Below are positions 25,482 through 33,799 of a stretch of DNA of 64,000 nt, in pieces. Position numbers and translations under genes: made by a program. The notes beneath the pieces are model-generated. The model was given only the letters and a program-made list of their open reading frames with translations, was not told where the DNA came from and made no database searches. Where the stretch lies: NCBI GenBank assembly GCA_963747005.1, contig CAVVDT010000016.1, forward strand, positions 124,001-188,000, given 5' to 3'. This DNA comes from CAVVDT01 sp963747005. GTDB taxonomy: Bacteria > Pseudomonadota > Alphaproteobacteria > Rhizobiales > Aestuariivirgaceae. How positions within the stretch are numbered: position 1 is the stretch's first letter; each line of letters starts with the position of its first letter.

Positions 25482-26807
25482 ATGGCAAATGTTAAACTTT
25501 ATGTACCGACAAATATGGGAGATCTCTCAAATGCAAATTTTGCACCTACTGATTATGTGAGCATAAATGAATTATACAAAACCACAGGTGAAACTAGTGT
25601 TAATTTATATGGAACTTATATGGATGTAGAGATACCACCGTTATTTTCTCCTATTGGAGTGACAACTATAGCGTTATTTGATACAACGGATTTTCGGAGC
25701 GGTCCAAATTTTGAAATTACGGGATTACGTTTTGATGCTGTTTACGATCAATCGATATTGCAATATGCCACAAATATGCTGGCTGGGAGCGACATTGTAG
25801 TCGGATCTGATGGCGCCGACACACTGCTCGGCTTTGCTGGAAACGACACGCTGATCGGAGGTGCGGGTGCCGACTTCCTCGATGGCGGAGACGGCATCGA
25901 CGCGGCAAGCTATGCCTCTGCTGGCACGGGGCTGTTCGCTGGTCTCGAAGATGCCCAATACAACAGCGGTGATGCGTTGGGAGACACTTATCAGGCCATC
26001 GAAAATCTGATCGGCTCGCGTTTTGCCGACTTCCTGTATGGCAACGGCGGCGATAATAAACTCATCGGTGGCAGCGGCAACGATGTCTTGGTCGGCAAGA
26101 ATGGCGCCGACACATTCAATGGTGGCGCGGGTGTTGACGCGGTCAGCTACGATGCAAGCGGATCGGTCAGGGTCGACCTGTTGAAGCCGGCGGCCAACAC
26201 TGGCGATGCCGTCGGTGACGTCTATATTTCGATCGAGAATCTCGATGGCAGTGCCTTCGGCGACACGCTTTTCGGCAACAACAGCGCCAATATCATCAGA
26301 GGCAACAGTTACCCGAACCTGGCAAGCGGTGCCGACGCGCTGTATGGCCGCGACGGCAACGATAAATTGTTCGGCTTTGATAACTCCGATACGCTCAATG
26401 GCGGCGGCGGCAACGACACACTCTTCGGCGGAAACGGAGCCGACACCCTCAATGGTGGTTCGGGAAACGACAACCTTTTAGGCGGCTTGGGGAGTGACCG
26501 CCTCATCGGCGGCAGTGGCAGTGACACTCTCAATGGCGGGGGCGGCAATGACACCTTCGTCTTTCTCAACGGCTTTGGCCATGACGTCATCATCGGGTTT
26601 TCCGCCAAAAACGCCGAGGACATCGACCTGTCGGGGGTGAGTGCCATCACCACCTTCACCGACCTCGTCAACAACCACCTGACGACTGATGGCGGTACCG
26701 GCTTTGCCCTCATCGTGGCGGGAGCGAACTCGATCCTGCTTCAGGGCATCACGGTGACGGACTTCGGGGCCGGCCACCTCATTACCGCCGCCGATTTTAT
26801 CCTGTGA
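25482..26807 (+). CDS. RTX (hemolysin-type calcium-binding) repeat protein with AT-rich N-terminal part
   Basis: A 441-residue secreted-type protein. Residues 1 to about 105 (MANVKLYVPTNMGDLSNANF onward) are beta-rich, match no domain I know, and are encoded by clearly AT-rich DNA. From about residue 110 onward come RTX nonapeptides (GADTLLGFAGNDTLIGGAGAD, GNGGDNKLIGGSGND, GGSGSDTLNGGGGND) in GC-rich DNA. The C-terminus (TVTDFGAGHLITAADFIL) fits a type I secretion signal and ends DFIL like the RTX protein at 4270-5061. The composition change inside one ORF suggests that the gene is a mosaic. No secretion genes are nearby. Confidence 0.85.
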   Translation: MANVKLYVPTNMGDLSNANFAPTDYVSINELYKTTGETSVNLYGTYMDVEIPPLFSPIGVTTIALFDTTDFRSGPNFEITGLRFDAVYDQSILQYATNMLAGSDIVVGSDGADTLLGFAGNDTLIGGAGADFLDGGDGIDAASYASAGTGLFAGLEDAQYNSGDALGDTYQAIENLIGSRFADFLYGNGGDNKLIGGSGNDVLVGKNGADTFNGGAGVDAVSYDASGSVRVDLLKPAANTGDAVGDVYISIENLDGSAFGDTLFGNNSANIIRGNSYPNLASGADALYGRDGNDKLFGFDNSDTLNGGGGNDTLFGGNGADTLNGGSGNDNLLGGLGSDRLIGGSGSDTLNGGGGNDTFVFLNGFGHDVIIGFSAKNAEDIDLSGVSAITTFTDLVNNHLTTDGGTGFALIVAGANSILLQGITVTDFGAGHLITAADFIL

Positions 26808-26919
26808 CGCTCAGCAGGATCGCCGACCAGGAAACCGACCGACACTACCTAAAACATTACCTACTGCAGACGAGCATCAACTCTCGCTACCAAATTTTAC
26901 AATAATCTCAAAGGAATAT

Positions 26920-26995
<76 letters not shown>

Positions 26996-27029
26996 GTGCC
27001 GCATCGGAGCCCTCAGGGCCCGGTCAGGC

Positions 27030-27057
27030 GGGCGCATCTCTAACAAACGATGCGCCC
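27030..27057 (-). terminator. hairpin downstream of leuA
   Basis: A perfect 9 bp stem GGGCGCATC/GATGCGCCC with a 10-base loop lies between the leuA stop and tRNA-Lys. It has no T-run, so intrinsic termination is uncertain; it could also shape the leader of the tRNA transcript. Confidence 0.35.
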
Positions 27058-27118
27058 CCTGTCCAGCTAATCGCTCGGTCGCGGCGGCAATTCATCGAAA
27101 GGCCCCGGCATCACCCGA

Positions 27119-28726
27119 TCACGGGCCGCGGCGCGCTTCGCGGTCGAGATCCTCCAAGGGGGCCGGACGGCCGCGGCGCTTCTTGATCTCCAGCTTCGAC
27201 AGGGCCGCCATGTAGGCCTTGGCCGAGGCGACCAGCGTATCGGGATCGGCGGCGCGGCCGGTGACCGACTTGCCTTCCTCGACGTCTTCCAGCCTGACCG
27301 AGACCTCGGCCTGGGCATCGGTCCCTTCGGTCACCGCGTGCACCTGGTAGAGCGCCAGCTTGGCGGTGTGCGGCACCAGTTGCTGGATGGCGTTGAAGGT
27401 CGCATCCACCGGTCCGTTGCCGGTCGCCTGCACGGTCTTGTGAACGCCCTCGATGGCCAGCGTCAGGGTGGCCGACTGCGGCCCCATGGTGCCGGCGATG
27501 ACGGTCAGTGCCACCACCTTCATCTTGTCGGCGGCGGTGGCGATGTTCTCGTCCACCAGCGCCTCCAGGTCCTCGTCGAACACGTGCTTCTTGCGGTCGG
27601 CCAGCGCCTTGAAGCGCACGAAGGCATCCTCGAAGGCGTTGTCGGAGAGCTTGTAGCCCAGTTCCTCCAGCTTCGACTTGAAGGCATGGCGGCCGGAATG
27701 CTTGCCCATGACCAGCGACGTCTTGCCCGCCCCCACCAATTCCGGCGTCATGATCTCGTAGGTCTGGGTGTGCTTCAGCATGCCGTCCTGGTGGATGCCC
27801 GATTCATGCGCAAAGGCGTTCCGTCCGACGATCGCCTTGTTGTACTGCACCGGGAAGGACGACACCGCCGAGACCAGCTTGGAAGCGCGCGTCAGCATGG
27901 CCGGGTCCACGCCGGTCGTATAGGGCAGCACGTCGTTGCGGGTACGGATCGCCATGACGATTTCTTCCAGCGCCGCGTTGCCGGCCCGTTCGCCGATGCC
28001 GTTGATGGTGCATTCGACCTGCCGGGCGCCGGCCTTGAGACCGGCCAGCGTGTTGGCCACCGCCATGCCGAGATCGTTGTGGCAATGGGTGGAAAAGATC
28101 GCCTTGTCGGAATTGGGCACCCGCCGGCGCACCATGTCGAAGAGGGCGAAATATTCATCCGGCACCGTGTAGCCCACGGTATCGGGCATGTTGATGGTGG
28201 TGGCGCCGGCCTTGATGGCGGCCTCGACGCAGCGGCACAGGAAATCGTGCTCGGTGCGGGTGCCGTCCTCGCACGACCATTCGACGTCCTCCACCAGCGC
28301 CCGCGCCCGGGTGACCGAGGCGATGACCATTTCCAGCACCTCTTCCGGGGACTTCTGGAGCTTCCATTTCATGTGCACCGGGCTGGTGGAGATGAAGGTG
28401 TGGATGCGCGGGTGCTTCGCCTTCTTCACCGCCTCGCCGGCCCGTTCGACATCCTTCATGCCGGCCCGCGCCAGACCGGCGACGGTCGCCTTTTTCACCC
28501 GCTTGGCGATCTCGGTCACGGCCTCGAAATCGCCTTCCGAGGCGATGGGAAAGCCCGCCTCGATGATATCGACGCCCATCTCGTCCAAGAGGTCGGCGAC
28601 CTGCAGCTTTTCATCCAGCGTCATGGTGGCGCCGGGCGACTGCTCGCCGTCGCGCAGGGTGGTGTCGAAGATCAGCACCCGGTCCTTGTCGGCGGTCCCG
28701 GGCTTGGCGGTGGTTGACGTACTCAT
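27119..28726 (-). CDS. leuA: 2-isopropylmalate synthase
   Basis: LeuA, 535 residues, condenses acetyl-CoA with 2-ketoisovalerate in the first committed step of leucine synthesis. Seen: FDTTLRDGEQSPGATM at the barrel start (metal-binding Asp), STHCHNDLGMAVANTL (metal-binding His pair), NGIGERAGNAALEEIVM, FAHESGIHQDGMLK, and a C-terminal regulatory domain that binds leucine (about residues 390-510). I chose ATG 28726 (MSTSTTAKPG) because the upstream extension overlaps the probable leader. A leucine-rich leader ORF lies 130 bp upstream. Confidence 0.95.
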   Translation of the reverse strand: MSTSTTAKPGTADKDRVLIFDTTLRDGEQSPGATMTLDEKLQVADLLDEMGVDIIEAGFPIASEGDFEAVTEIAKRVKKATVAGLARAGMKDVERAGEAVKKAKHPRIHTFISTSPVHMKWKLQKSPEEVLEMVIASVTRARALVEDVEWSCEDGTRTEHDFLCRCVEAAIKAGATTINMPDTVGYTVPDEYFALFDMVRRRVPNSDKAIFSTHCHNDLGMAVANTLAGLKAGARQVECTINGIGERAGNAALEEIVMAIRTRNDVLPYTTGVDPAMLTRASKLVSAVSSFPVQYNKAIVGRNAFAHESGIHQDGMLKHTQTYEIMTPELVGAGKTSLVMGKHSGRHAFKSKLEELGYKLSDNAFEDAFVRFKALADRKKHVFDEDLEALVDENIATAADKMKVVALTVIAGTMGPQSATLTLAIEGVHKTVQATGNGPVDATFNAIQQLVPHTAKLALYQVHAVTEGTDAQAEVSVRLEDVEEGKSVTGRAADPDTLVASAKAYMAALSKLEIKKRRGRPAPLEDLDREARRGP

Positions 28727-28853
28727 GGCGGATTCCTCGTTTTGATCTCTTGAAAGGATAGCAGAAAGTGCTGACCAGCCGTTACCGGCCCGGGTCATTC
28801 AGACGTTCATCCCCCAGACACACCGCCCGGTCGAAAAACCGGACCGCCGCGGC

Positions 28854-28952
28854 CTAGGGGCGGCTAAGGAGGAGGGTGAGGTCAAGCGCAAGGATCGCAC
28901 CGGCCTGGCGGCCGTTCGGCAGGATGACTGCAATGCTGGATGCGGTGATCAT
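28854..28952 (-). CDS. probable leucine-rich leader peptide of leuA
   Basis: A 32-codon frame from ATG 28952 to TAG 28854 whose C-terminal half encodes AILALDLTLLLSRP, with six leucines in twelve codons (CTT, CTT, CTC, CTC, CTC, CTT). It lies 128-226 bases upstream of leuA on the same strand, where attenuation leaders are expected. The following leader has a weak hairpin CCGGTTTTTCGACCGG. A leucine codon cluster just before the biosynthetic gene suggests leucine-dependent control by ribosome stalling. Chance cannot be fully excluded. Confidence 0.5.
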   Translation of the reverse strand: MITASSIAVILPNGRQAGAILALDLTLLLSRP

Positions 28953-29063
28953 CGGTCCCGTCGATCCATTATCCTTTGGGGCGGACTATGAGGCCCGCCG
29001 CGTCGCGATGGCTTTCCATGCCATAAACCGCCGCCCCGATCAAGCGCGGCGTTGCCGGCCCGC

Positions 29064-29492
29064 TCACATGCCGAAGGCGAGCACCGCCAGGATGATGGCG
29101 ATGGAAGCGGTAAGCCACATGCCGGCGAGATAGAGTTCCAGCTTGTGGAGATGGGCCTCGTAGTCACCGCTCCTGGCGATCTGCCCGCCGGCCCGCCGCG
29201 CCATGATGTGGCAGGCGGTGAACAGCACCACGAAGGCGATCTTGACATGGAAGGCGGCGTTGAAGTCGCCCTCGCCCGCCGCCACCCGCATCCACACGAG
29301 GCTCAGGCCGGTGACCCAGATGCCGGCGATGATCATGTCGCCGAACATGCCCATGAGGCGCCGCAGGCCCTGCAATGCCTTGGCCCCGTCGCCCGTCTGC
29401 CCGCGCGCAAAGCGCACGTTCATGAAATTGGCAAAGCTCATGCCGGTGGCGGTGGCAATCAGCAAAAGGTGGGTAATCAGCAATATGGTCAT
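29064..29492 (-). CDS. four-helix integral membrane protein of unknown function
   Basis: A 142-residue inner-membrane protein with four predicted membrane helices (about residues 2-22, 47-70, 80-97 and 122-140) and short loops; it starts MTILLITHLLLIATATGMSF. The start codon overlaps the stop of the PhzF-family gene by one base (TGATG), so the two are coupled. The topology is like small CopD- or DUF2269-type proteins, but I see no diagnostic residues. Function unknown. Confidence 0.65.
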   Translation of the reverse strand: MTILLITHLLLIATATGMSFANFMNVRFARGQTGDGAKALQGLRRLMGMFGDMIIAGIWVTGLSLVWMRVAAGEGDFNAAFHVKIAFVVLFTACHIMARRAGGQIARSGDYEAHLHKLELYLAGMWLTASIAIILAVLAFGM

Positions 29493-30397
29493 CAGGCGGT
29501 CTCCATCTGGCCCTGGCTCACGCGGACGGCCTGGCCGCCGACCCGCACCTTGCGAATAGTGCCGCCTTCGAGGTCGGCGAACAGCCGGATGAGGCTGGGG
29601 CGTCCCATGTCCTCGCCCTGGGCGATGACGATCGCATTGGCACCCTCGGCAAGCGCGCCTGCCGCCTTGAGCGCGCCAGGCAGGGTAGCGGCCGCCGAAC
29701 CGGTGGCCGGGTCCTCGACGATGCCGTCGCCGGGCGCGAACAGCCGGGCGTGGTAATCCGCCTGGCCGCCTTCGCCGGCGCAATACATATAGGCCCCGAC
29801 CCGCCCGACGCCGTCGACCCCGCCCCACGCGGCGCTGTCGACGCGCGCTCTAGCCAAGGCCCGGCGCGAGGCCAGCGGCACGAACAGGAACTCGTTACCG
29901 GCATTGAAGAGCCGCGGGCGATGCGCCGCAAAGCCGATGTCGCCCGCCTTGAGCGACAGCGCTGCCGCGATGGCCCCGTCATCGGGAGCGGTGCCGGTTT
30001 CTTCGGGCAATTTGGCGGCGGTGAACTCGCCATAGGCCGCATCCGGCCCCAGCCGCCGCACCATGACCGGCACCAGCCCGACCTTTTCCTCCAGCCGCAG
30101 CGTCGTCTCGAAGGCGCATCCCGGCTTGCGCGCCAGTTCCGCCAGTAGGACGGCCGAGCCCACGGTGGGATGGCCGGCGAACGGCAGCTCGCGGGCCGGG
30201 GTGAAAATGCGCAAGGCTGCCGTGTTGGCCGCATCCGCCGGCTTGGTCACGAACACTGTCTCCGACAGGTTGAACTCGCGCGCCACCGCCTGCATGGCCG
30301 CGTCCGACAGGCCATCGCCATCCAGCACCACGGCCAGCGGATTGCCGCCGAAACGGGTGTCGGTGAAGACATCCAGCGTATGAAAGACCTTGCTCAT
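29492..30397 (-). CDS. PhzF family isomerase-like protein
   Basis: A 301-residue protein of the PhzF/diaminopimelate-epimerase-fold family. Supporting stretches: FHTLDVFTDTRFGGNPLAVV at the start, REFNLSETVFV (conserved Glu of the active site), RIFTPARELPFAGHPTVGSA (family signature) and ATGSAAATLPGAL. Members catalyse proton shifts on small metabolites; only some act in phenazine synthesis and no phenazine genes are present here, so the substrate is unknown. It is the first gene of a coupled pair with the membrane protein downstream. Confidence 0.88.
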   Translation of the reverse strand: MSKVFHTLDVFTDTRFGGNPLAVVLDGDGLSDAAMQAVAREFNLSETVFVTKPADAANTAALRIFTPARELPFAGHPTVGSAVLLAELARKPGCAFETTLRLEEKVGLVPVMVRRLGPDAAYGEFTAAKLPEETGTAPDDGAIAAALSLKAGDIGFAAHRPRLFNAGNEFLFVPLASRRALARARVDSAAWGGVDGVGRVGAYMYCAGEGGQADYHARLFAPGDGIVEDPATGSAAATLPGALKAAGALAEGANAIVIAQGEDMGRPSLIRLFADLEGGTIRKVRVGGQAVRVSQGQMETA

Positions 30398-30451
30398 CCC
30401 CTGCCCTTTTCGCCCCGCTCTGCGCGAGCCTTGCCATTGCCGGAGCGGACG

Positions 30452-31168
30452 TTAAAGGCGGAGCACATGGCGCGCAAGGGCGCGGGCATAAGGCGGCATC
30501 GGCCGTTCGAGATCGCTTGCCGCCTTGAGCGCCACCACGCCGGCCAGTTCCGGTTTATCCTGCCTGGCCATGAAGCCTTCGATGCGCGCTACCAGGTGAT
30601 CGGCCGGCTGGTTGAAACGATAGAGCCGCGTCACCGACAGCCGCCTCGCCTCGTAAACCGCAAACGACGCCCCGGCCTCGGCCTCGCCAAGGTCGAGCCC
30701 GGTTTCCTCAATCACTTCGGTAGCCATGGAGCCGTCGATGTCGACGCGCCCACCCTCCCCGATATCGCGCGGCTCCAGCGATCCGGACGGCGGATAGGCC
30801 AGGCCCGCATTGAGCGTATGGGCGCCCATGACGCCAAAGAGCAGCGCCCCGTCGTTCGACATCAGCACCGGTGTGCCGAAACAGTTCCACGCCGCGCGAT
30901 CGGCAAAGTCCCAGTCGCGCCAGGCAACGAAGCTGGCATAGTCGCTGGTGCGCAACCGCATGGCGAGCCGCTCATCGGTGATCACCGGATCGAAGGCCAT
31001 CAGCATCTCGCCGTTCCACAGCGCCGGGTTGCGTTCGACGAGCGCGGCCCAATGGGCATCGATGCGGGCCCGCTCGCGCGCGGCGAAGTCCCACGGCCCC
31101 GCCTCGTGCACCAGCTCGACCCCGGCTATGGCGCGGATGCCGACGCCTTCCTCGTCCGACGGGATCAA
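30452..31168 (-). CDS. NUDIX hydrolase-like protein
   Basis: A 238-residue soluble protein with a recognisable though divergent NUDIX region in its second half: ASLEP-like GSLEPRDIGEG followed by MATEVIEETGLDLGEAEAG, where the E-x-x-EE-x-G core is kept. The N-terminal half (about 110 residues) has no known domain. Similar long NUDIX proteins hydrolyse nucleoside diphosphate-linked compounds, but the substrate is unknown. Its start overlaps the stop of the short-chain dehydrogenase gene by 4 bp, so it is the second gene of that operon. Confidence 0.65.
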   Translation of the reverse strand: MIPSDEEGVGIRAIAGVELVHEAGPWDFAARERARIDAHWAALVERNPALWNGEMLMAFDPVITDERLAMRLRTSDYASFVAWRDWDFADRAAWNCFGTPVLMSNDGALLFGVMGAHTLNAGLAYPPSGSLEPRDIGEGGRVDIDGSMATEVIEETGLDLGEAEAGASFAVYEARRLSVTRLYRFNQPADHLVARIEGFMARQDKPELAGVVALKAASDLERPMPPYARALARHVLRL

Positions 31169-31953
31169 TAGTAGCCCTCCGCTGCCCCTTTGTATTCCTG
31201 GATGGTGTTGCCGCCGTCGACCACGATCAGTTGTCCGGTGAGATAGCTCGCCTCCTCACTGGCGAGGAACACGGCCACATGGCCGATTTCTTCCGGCCTT
31301 CCCGGCCGTCCGATGGGGGCATTGTTGCCGGCGGTGATCTCCTCGGGCGGCGACGAGGCCGTGGCGATCCACCCCGGCCCGATGGCGTTCACCGTGACGC
31401 CAAGCGCCGCCACCTCGATGGCCTGCGCCCGGGTCATGCCGAGGATGCCGGCCTTGGCGGCGGAATAGATGGTGGCCCTGGGGTTCGACACCAGCGGCCC
31501 GGTCACCGACGACATGTTGACGATGCGCCCGTAGCGCCGCGCAATCATCCCCGGCACCACCCGTCGCGTGACCAGGAACACCGAAGTCAGGTTGATATCG
31601 ATGCCGCGCCGCCACTGGTCTTCGGAGATGTCCTGCACCATCTGCGACGGCTCGTCGATGCCGGTCTGCACCATGCCGGCATTGTTGACGACGATATCGA
31701 GCGGCCCCAGCGCTGCTTCCGCCGCGCTCACCAGCCGGTCCACCGCATCCGCATCGGTGAGGTCGGCGGTGGCGGCAAAGGTCTCGCCCTCCGCCTTCCC
31801 CAACTCCTCAAGCCGCTCGAAGATCCGCCGGGTCGTCGAGGTGATGGTCACCTTCGCCCCCGCCGCCCTCATGAGCCGCGCCGTGGCAAACCCGATACCG
31901 CCGGCGCTCCCGCAGCCCGTAACCAGCGCCACCCGCCCTTGAACACCCGCCAT
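31165..31953 (-). CDS. short-chain dehydrogenase/reductase
   Basis: A 262-residue SDR oxidoreductase: nucleotide-binding VALVTGCGSAGGIGFATAR (a variant TGxxxGIG with an extra Ser-Ala), NNAG motif (DIVVNNAGM), active-site Ser in IVNMSSVTGPLV and the YxxxK motif YSAAKAG, then VNAIGPGWIAT and the C-terminal VVDGGNTIQEY. It is predicted to use NAD(P)H on an alcohol or ketone; the substrate is not deducible. Operon with the NUDIX-like gene (4 bp overlap). Confidence 0.9.
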   Translation of the reverse strand: MAGVQGRVALVTGCGSAGGIGFATARLMRAAGAKVTITSTTRRIFERLEELGKAEGETFAATADLTDADAVDRLVSAAEAALGPLDIVVNNAGMVQTGIDEPSQMVQDISEDQWRRGIDINLTSVFLVTRRVVPGMIARRYGRIVNMSSVTGPLVSNPRATIYSAAKAGILGMTRAQAIEVAALGVTVNAIGPGWIATASSPPEEITAGNNAPIGRPGRPEEIGHVAVFLASEEASYLTGQLIVVDGGNTIQEYKGAAEGYY

Positions 31954-31994
31954 CCGCCCGGCCCCCTCGTTCCTCTGCCTTGCCCACCCCTATA

Positions 31995-32095
31995 CGTCAT
32001 TCCGGCGCAGTCCGGAATCCAGGGCACACGCATAAGACTCTTCCACCTAACCTCGAAGCCCGTCACCCCGTGACTTGATCACGGGGTCCATTCCG
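31995..32095. repeat. two REP-like palindromes
   Basis: CGTCATTCCGGCGCAGTCC with its complement GGAATCCAG (31995-32022) and CACCCCGTGA-CTTGA-TCACGGGGT (about 32063-32088). They belong to the same families as the palindromes at 37869, 38966, 39398 and 43700 in this window. They fill the gap between the SDR and CBS-domain genes, whose promoters may lie in the remaining 200 bp. Confidence 0.7.
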
Positions 32096-32312
32096 CCAGC
32101 CACGCCGCTTGCCGCACCTCCCCTAGCGGCAATCTGACTTACCAAGCCTTAATGCCACATCCGATTCCTTGTGTTAAACTCCCTTCCAGCGCTGGGGGTC
32201 GACGCCCAGGTCTGCCTGCCGGATGCGGGCTTTTTTCCGTGTCCGCCCGCTCTCCTCTCCGCCGTTTTCCGGCCGCCTGATCAAACCATCAGTCGCGAGG
32301 AGAAAGAACGCA

Positions 32313-32750
32313 ATGACAGTCAAGGACATCCTGCATGGCAAGGGACGCAAGGTCGTCGCCATTACGCCGCATACCACGGTGATGGTGGCGGCCCAGCGCA
32401 TGCGCCTTGAGAACATCGCCGCCATCATGGTGTCATCCGACGGCGGCAAGACCGTCGAGGGCATCATGTCGGAGCGCGACATCGTGCGCGCCCTCATCGA
32501 CCACAAGGGCGACGTGCTCGATCTGCCGGTGTCGGAACTGATGAGCCGCGCCGTCGTCACCTGCAAGCCCGAGGACAGCGTCGCTTCGGTGATGCGCACC
32601 ATGACCCAGCGCCGCTTCCGCCATCTGCCGGTGGTGGAGAATGGCGTCGTGGTCGGCCTCGTCTCCATCGGCGATGTGGTCAAGGACCGCATCGACACCA
32701 TGGAGATGGAGACCAGCGTGCTGCGCGATTATATCGTCGCGCATAACTGA
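32313..32750 (+). CDS. CBS-domain pair protein
   Basis: A 145-residue cytosolic protein consisting only of two CBS domains: MTVKDILHGKGRKVVAITPH to about residue 60 (GIMSERDIVRAL) and MSRAVVTCKPEDSVASVMRT to VVGLVSIGDVVKDRI. Such proteins bind adenine nucleotides (AMP, ATP, SAM or NAD) and act as regulators. I chose the ATG at 32313 behind GAGGAGAAAG rather than an upstream in-frame Met. No partner gene is linked. Confidence 0.9.
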   Translation: MTVKDILHGKGRKVVAITPHTTVMVAAQRMRLENIAAIMVSSDGGKTVEGIMSERDIVRALIDHKGDVLDLPVSELMSRAVVTCKPEDSVASVMRTMTQRRFRHLPVVENGVVVGLVSIGDVVKDRIDTMEMETSVLRDYIVAHN

Positions 32751-32933
32751 CACCGCCCCTCGTTTCTGGCCCCCTGTCACGTCCGCCGGCACGCGGACGG
32801 CCGGATGCCGTTGCCCCAACTGTGGCGGCACGATGGCGTCTTGCCGCGAAATGACCTTGGAACATCCGGGTCCCGTTCCGCATTGATCGCGCGGAGGGAA
32901 ACTCGTGTACAAGGAACAGGAGGCTTGAAAGCC

Positions 32934-33617
32934 ATGAAGAGGACCGTGAAACTTCTGGCGGTTTTGCCGGCGGCGCTGACCCTGTGCGGCGCTGCCGCGA
33001 CGGCCAGCCCGGGCCGGACCGCCAAGACGCTTTATCTGCGCGCCGGGCCCGACCCGGCGAATGCCGTCGTTGCGACGATGCCGGCCAACGCCGTTATCGA
33101 CGTCGAAGGCTGCATCCGGGGCAGCTACTGGTGCCGCGTCAACTATGGCGGCATCACGGGCTGGGCCTATTCCAGGTATATCATCCATCACGGCCCGGTT
33201 GTCGCCCTGGCCACGCCGCCCGCTCCGACGGTGACCGTCGCACCGCCGCCGCCACCGACGGTCGTCGTGACGCCGCCACCGCCGGTGGTCGAAGAGCCCA
33301 GGGTGACCATGAACTACAGCTTCGACCCGCTCGCTCCCGTCGGTGCCACGATTGCCGCTCCCTTCAACATCCTCGGCGCCCTGTTCAGCCCGGTAACGGT
33401 GGAGCCCGTCTATCCGCCGGATACCGTGTTGACCTATGCCGAGGCCCATCCGGTACGCGGCGTGCGCGTCGAGGGCGACGTGGTCATCGGGGCCGGACTG
33501 CCGCGGGCCGTGGCTGTTTACCCCGTACCCGGCTTTGGCTACGGCTATGCCGTCGTGAACGGCCGGACCGTGTTCGTGCGGCCGGGCGACCGCCGTGTGG
33601 TCTATGTCGCGGGCTGA
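32934..33617 (+). CDS. secreted SH3b / DUF1236-like protein
   Basis: A 227-residue exported protein with a signal peptide (MKRTVKLLAVLPAALTLCGA, cleavage near TAS). Residues about 25-80 form a bacterial SH3 domain (KTLYLRAGPDPANAVV to GGITGWAYSRYI). A proline-rich linker (PPPPPTVVV, PPPPVVEEP) follows, and the C-terminal part (VVIGAGLPRAVAVYPVPGFG, GYAVVNGRTVFVRPGDRRV) resembles DUF1236. Likely periplasmic or envelope-associated, binding peptidoglycan or proteins. A good ribosome site (AGGAGGC) precedes the start. Confidence 0.8.
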   Translation: MKRTVKLLAVLPAALTLCGAAATASPGRTAKTLYLRAGPDPANAVVATMPANAVIDVEGCIRGSYWCRVNYGGITGWAYSRYIIHHGPVVALATPPAPTVTVAPPPPPTVVVTPPPPVVEEPRVTMNYSFDPLAPVGATIAAPFNILGALFSPVTVEPVYPPDTVLTYAEAHPVRGVRVEGDVVIGAGLPRAVAVYPVPGFGYGYAVVNGRTVFVRPGDRRVVYVAG

Positions 33618-33799
33618 ATGAAACCTGGATCGGCCGGCCTTTCTCGCAAATGGGCGATCTCGCCCGATGGCGATTGCCGGCCGGTCCTGATGGGTCGGAC
33701 ATGTTGCAGCGCATCGGATTTGCCCGCCGAAGCACAACTGACAGCCCCTGTCAGCAGCGTGCCTTCCGTCCCGCCGGGCGGCATCCTATATAGGGTCCC

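Noticed and set aside
25800..26560. Periodic short DNA repeats that look array-like
   Set aside because: The periodicity comes from nonapeptide RTX codons in an open frame. Units vary and there are no spacers, so it is not a CRISPR array. The same applies to 4500-5060.
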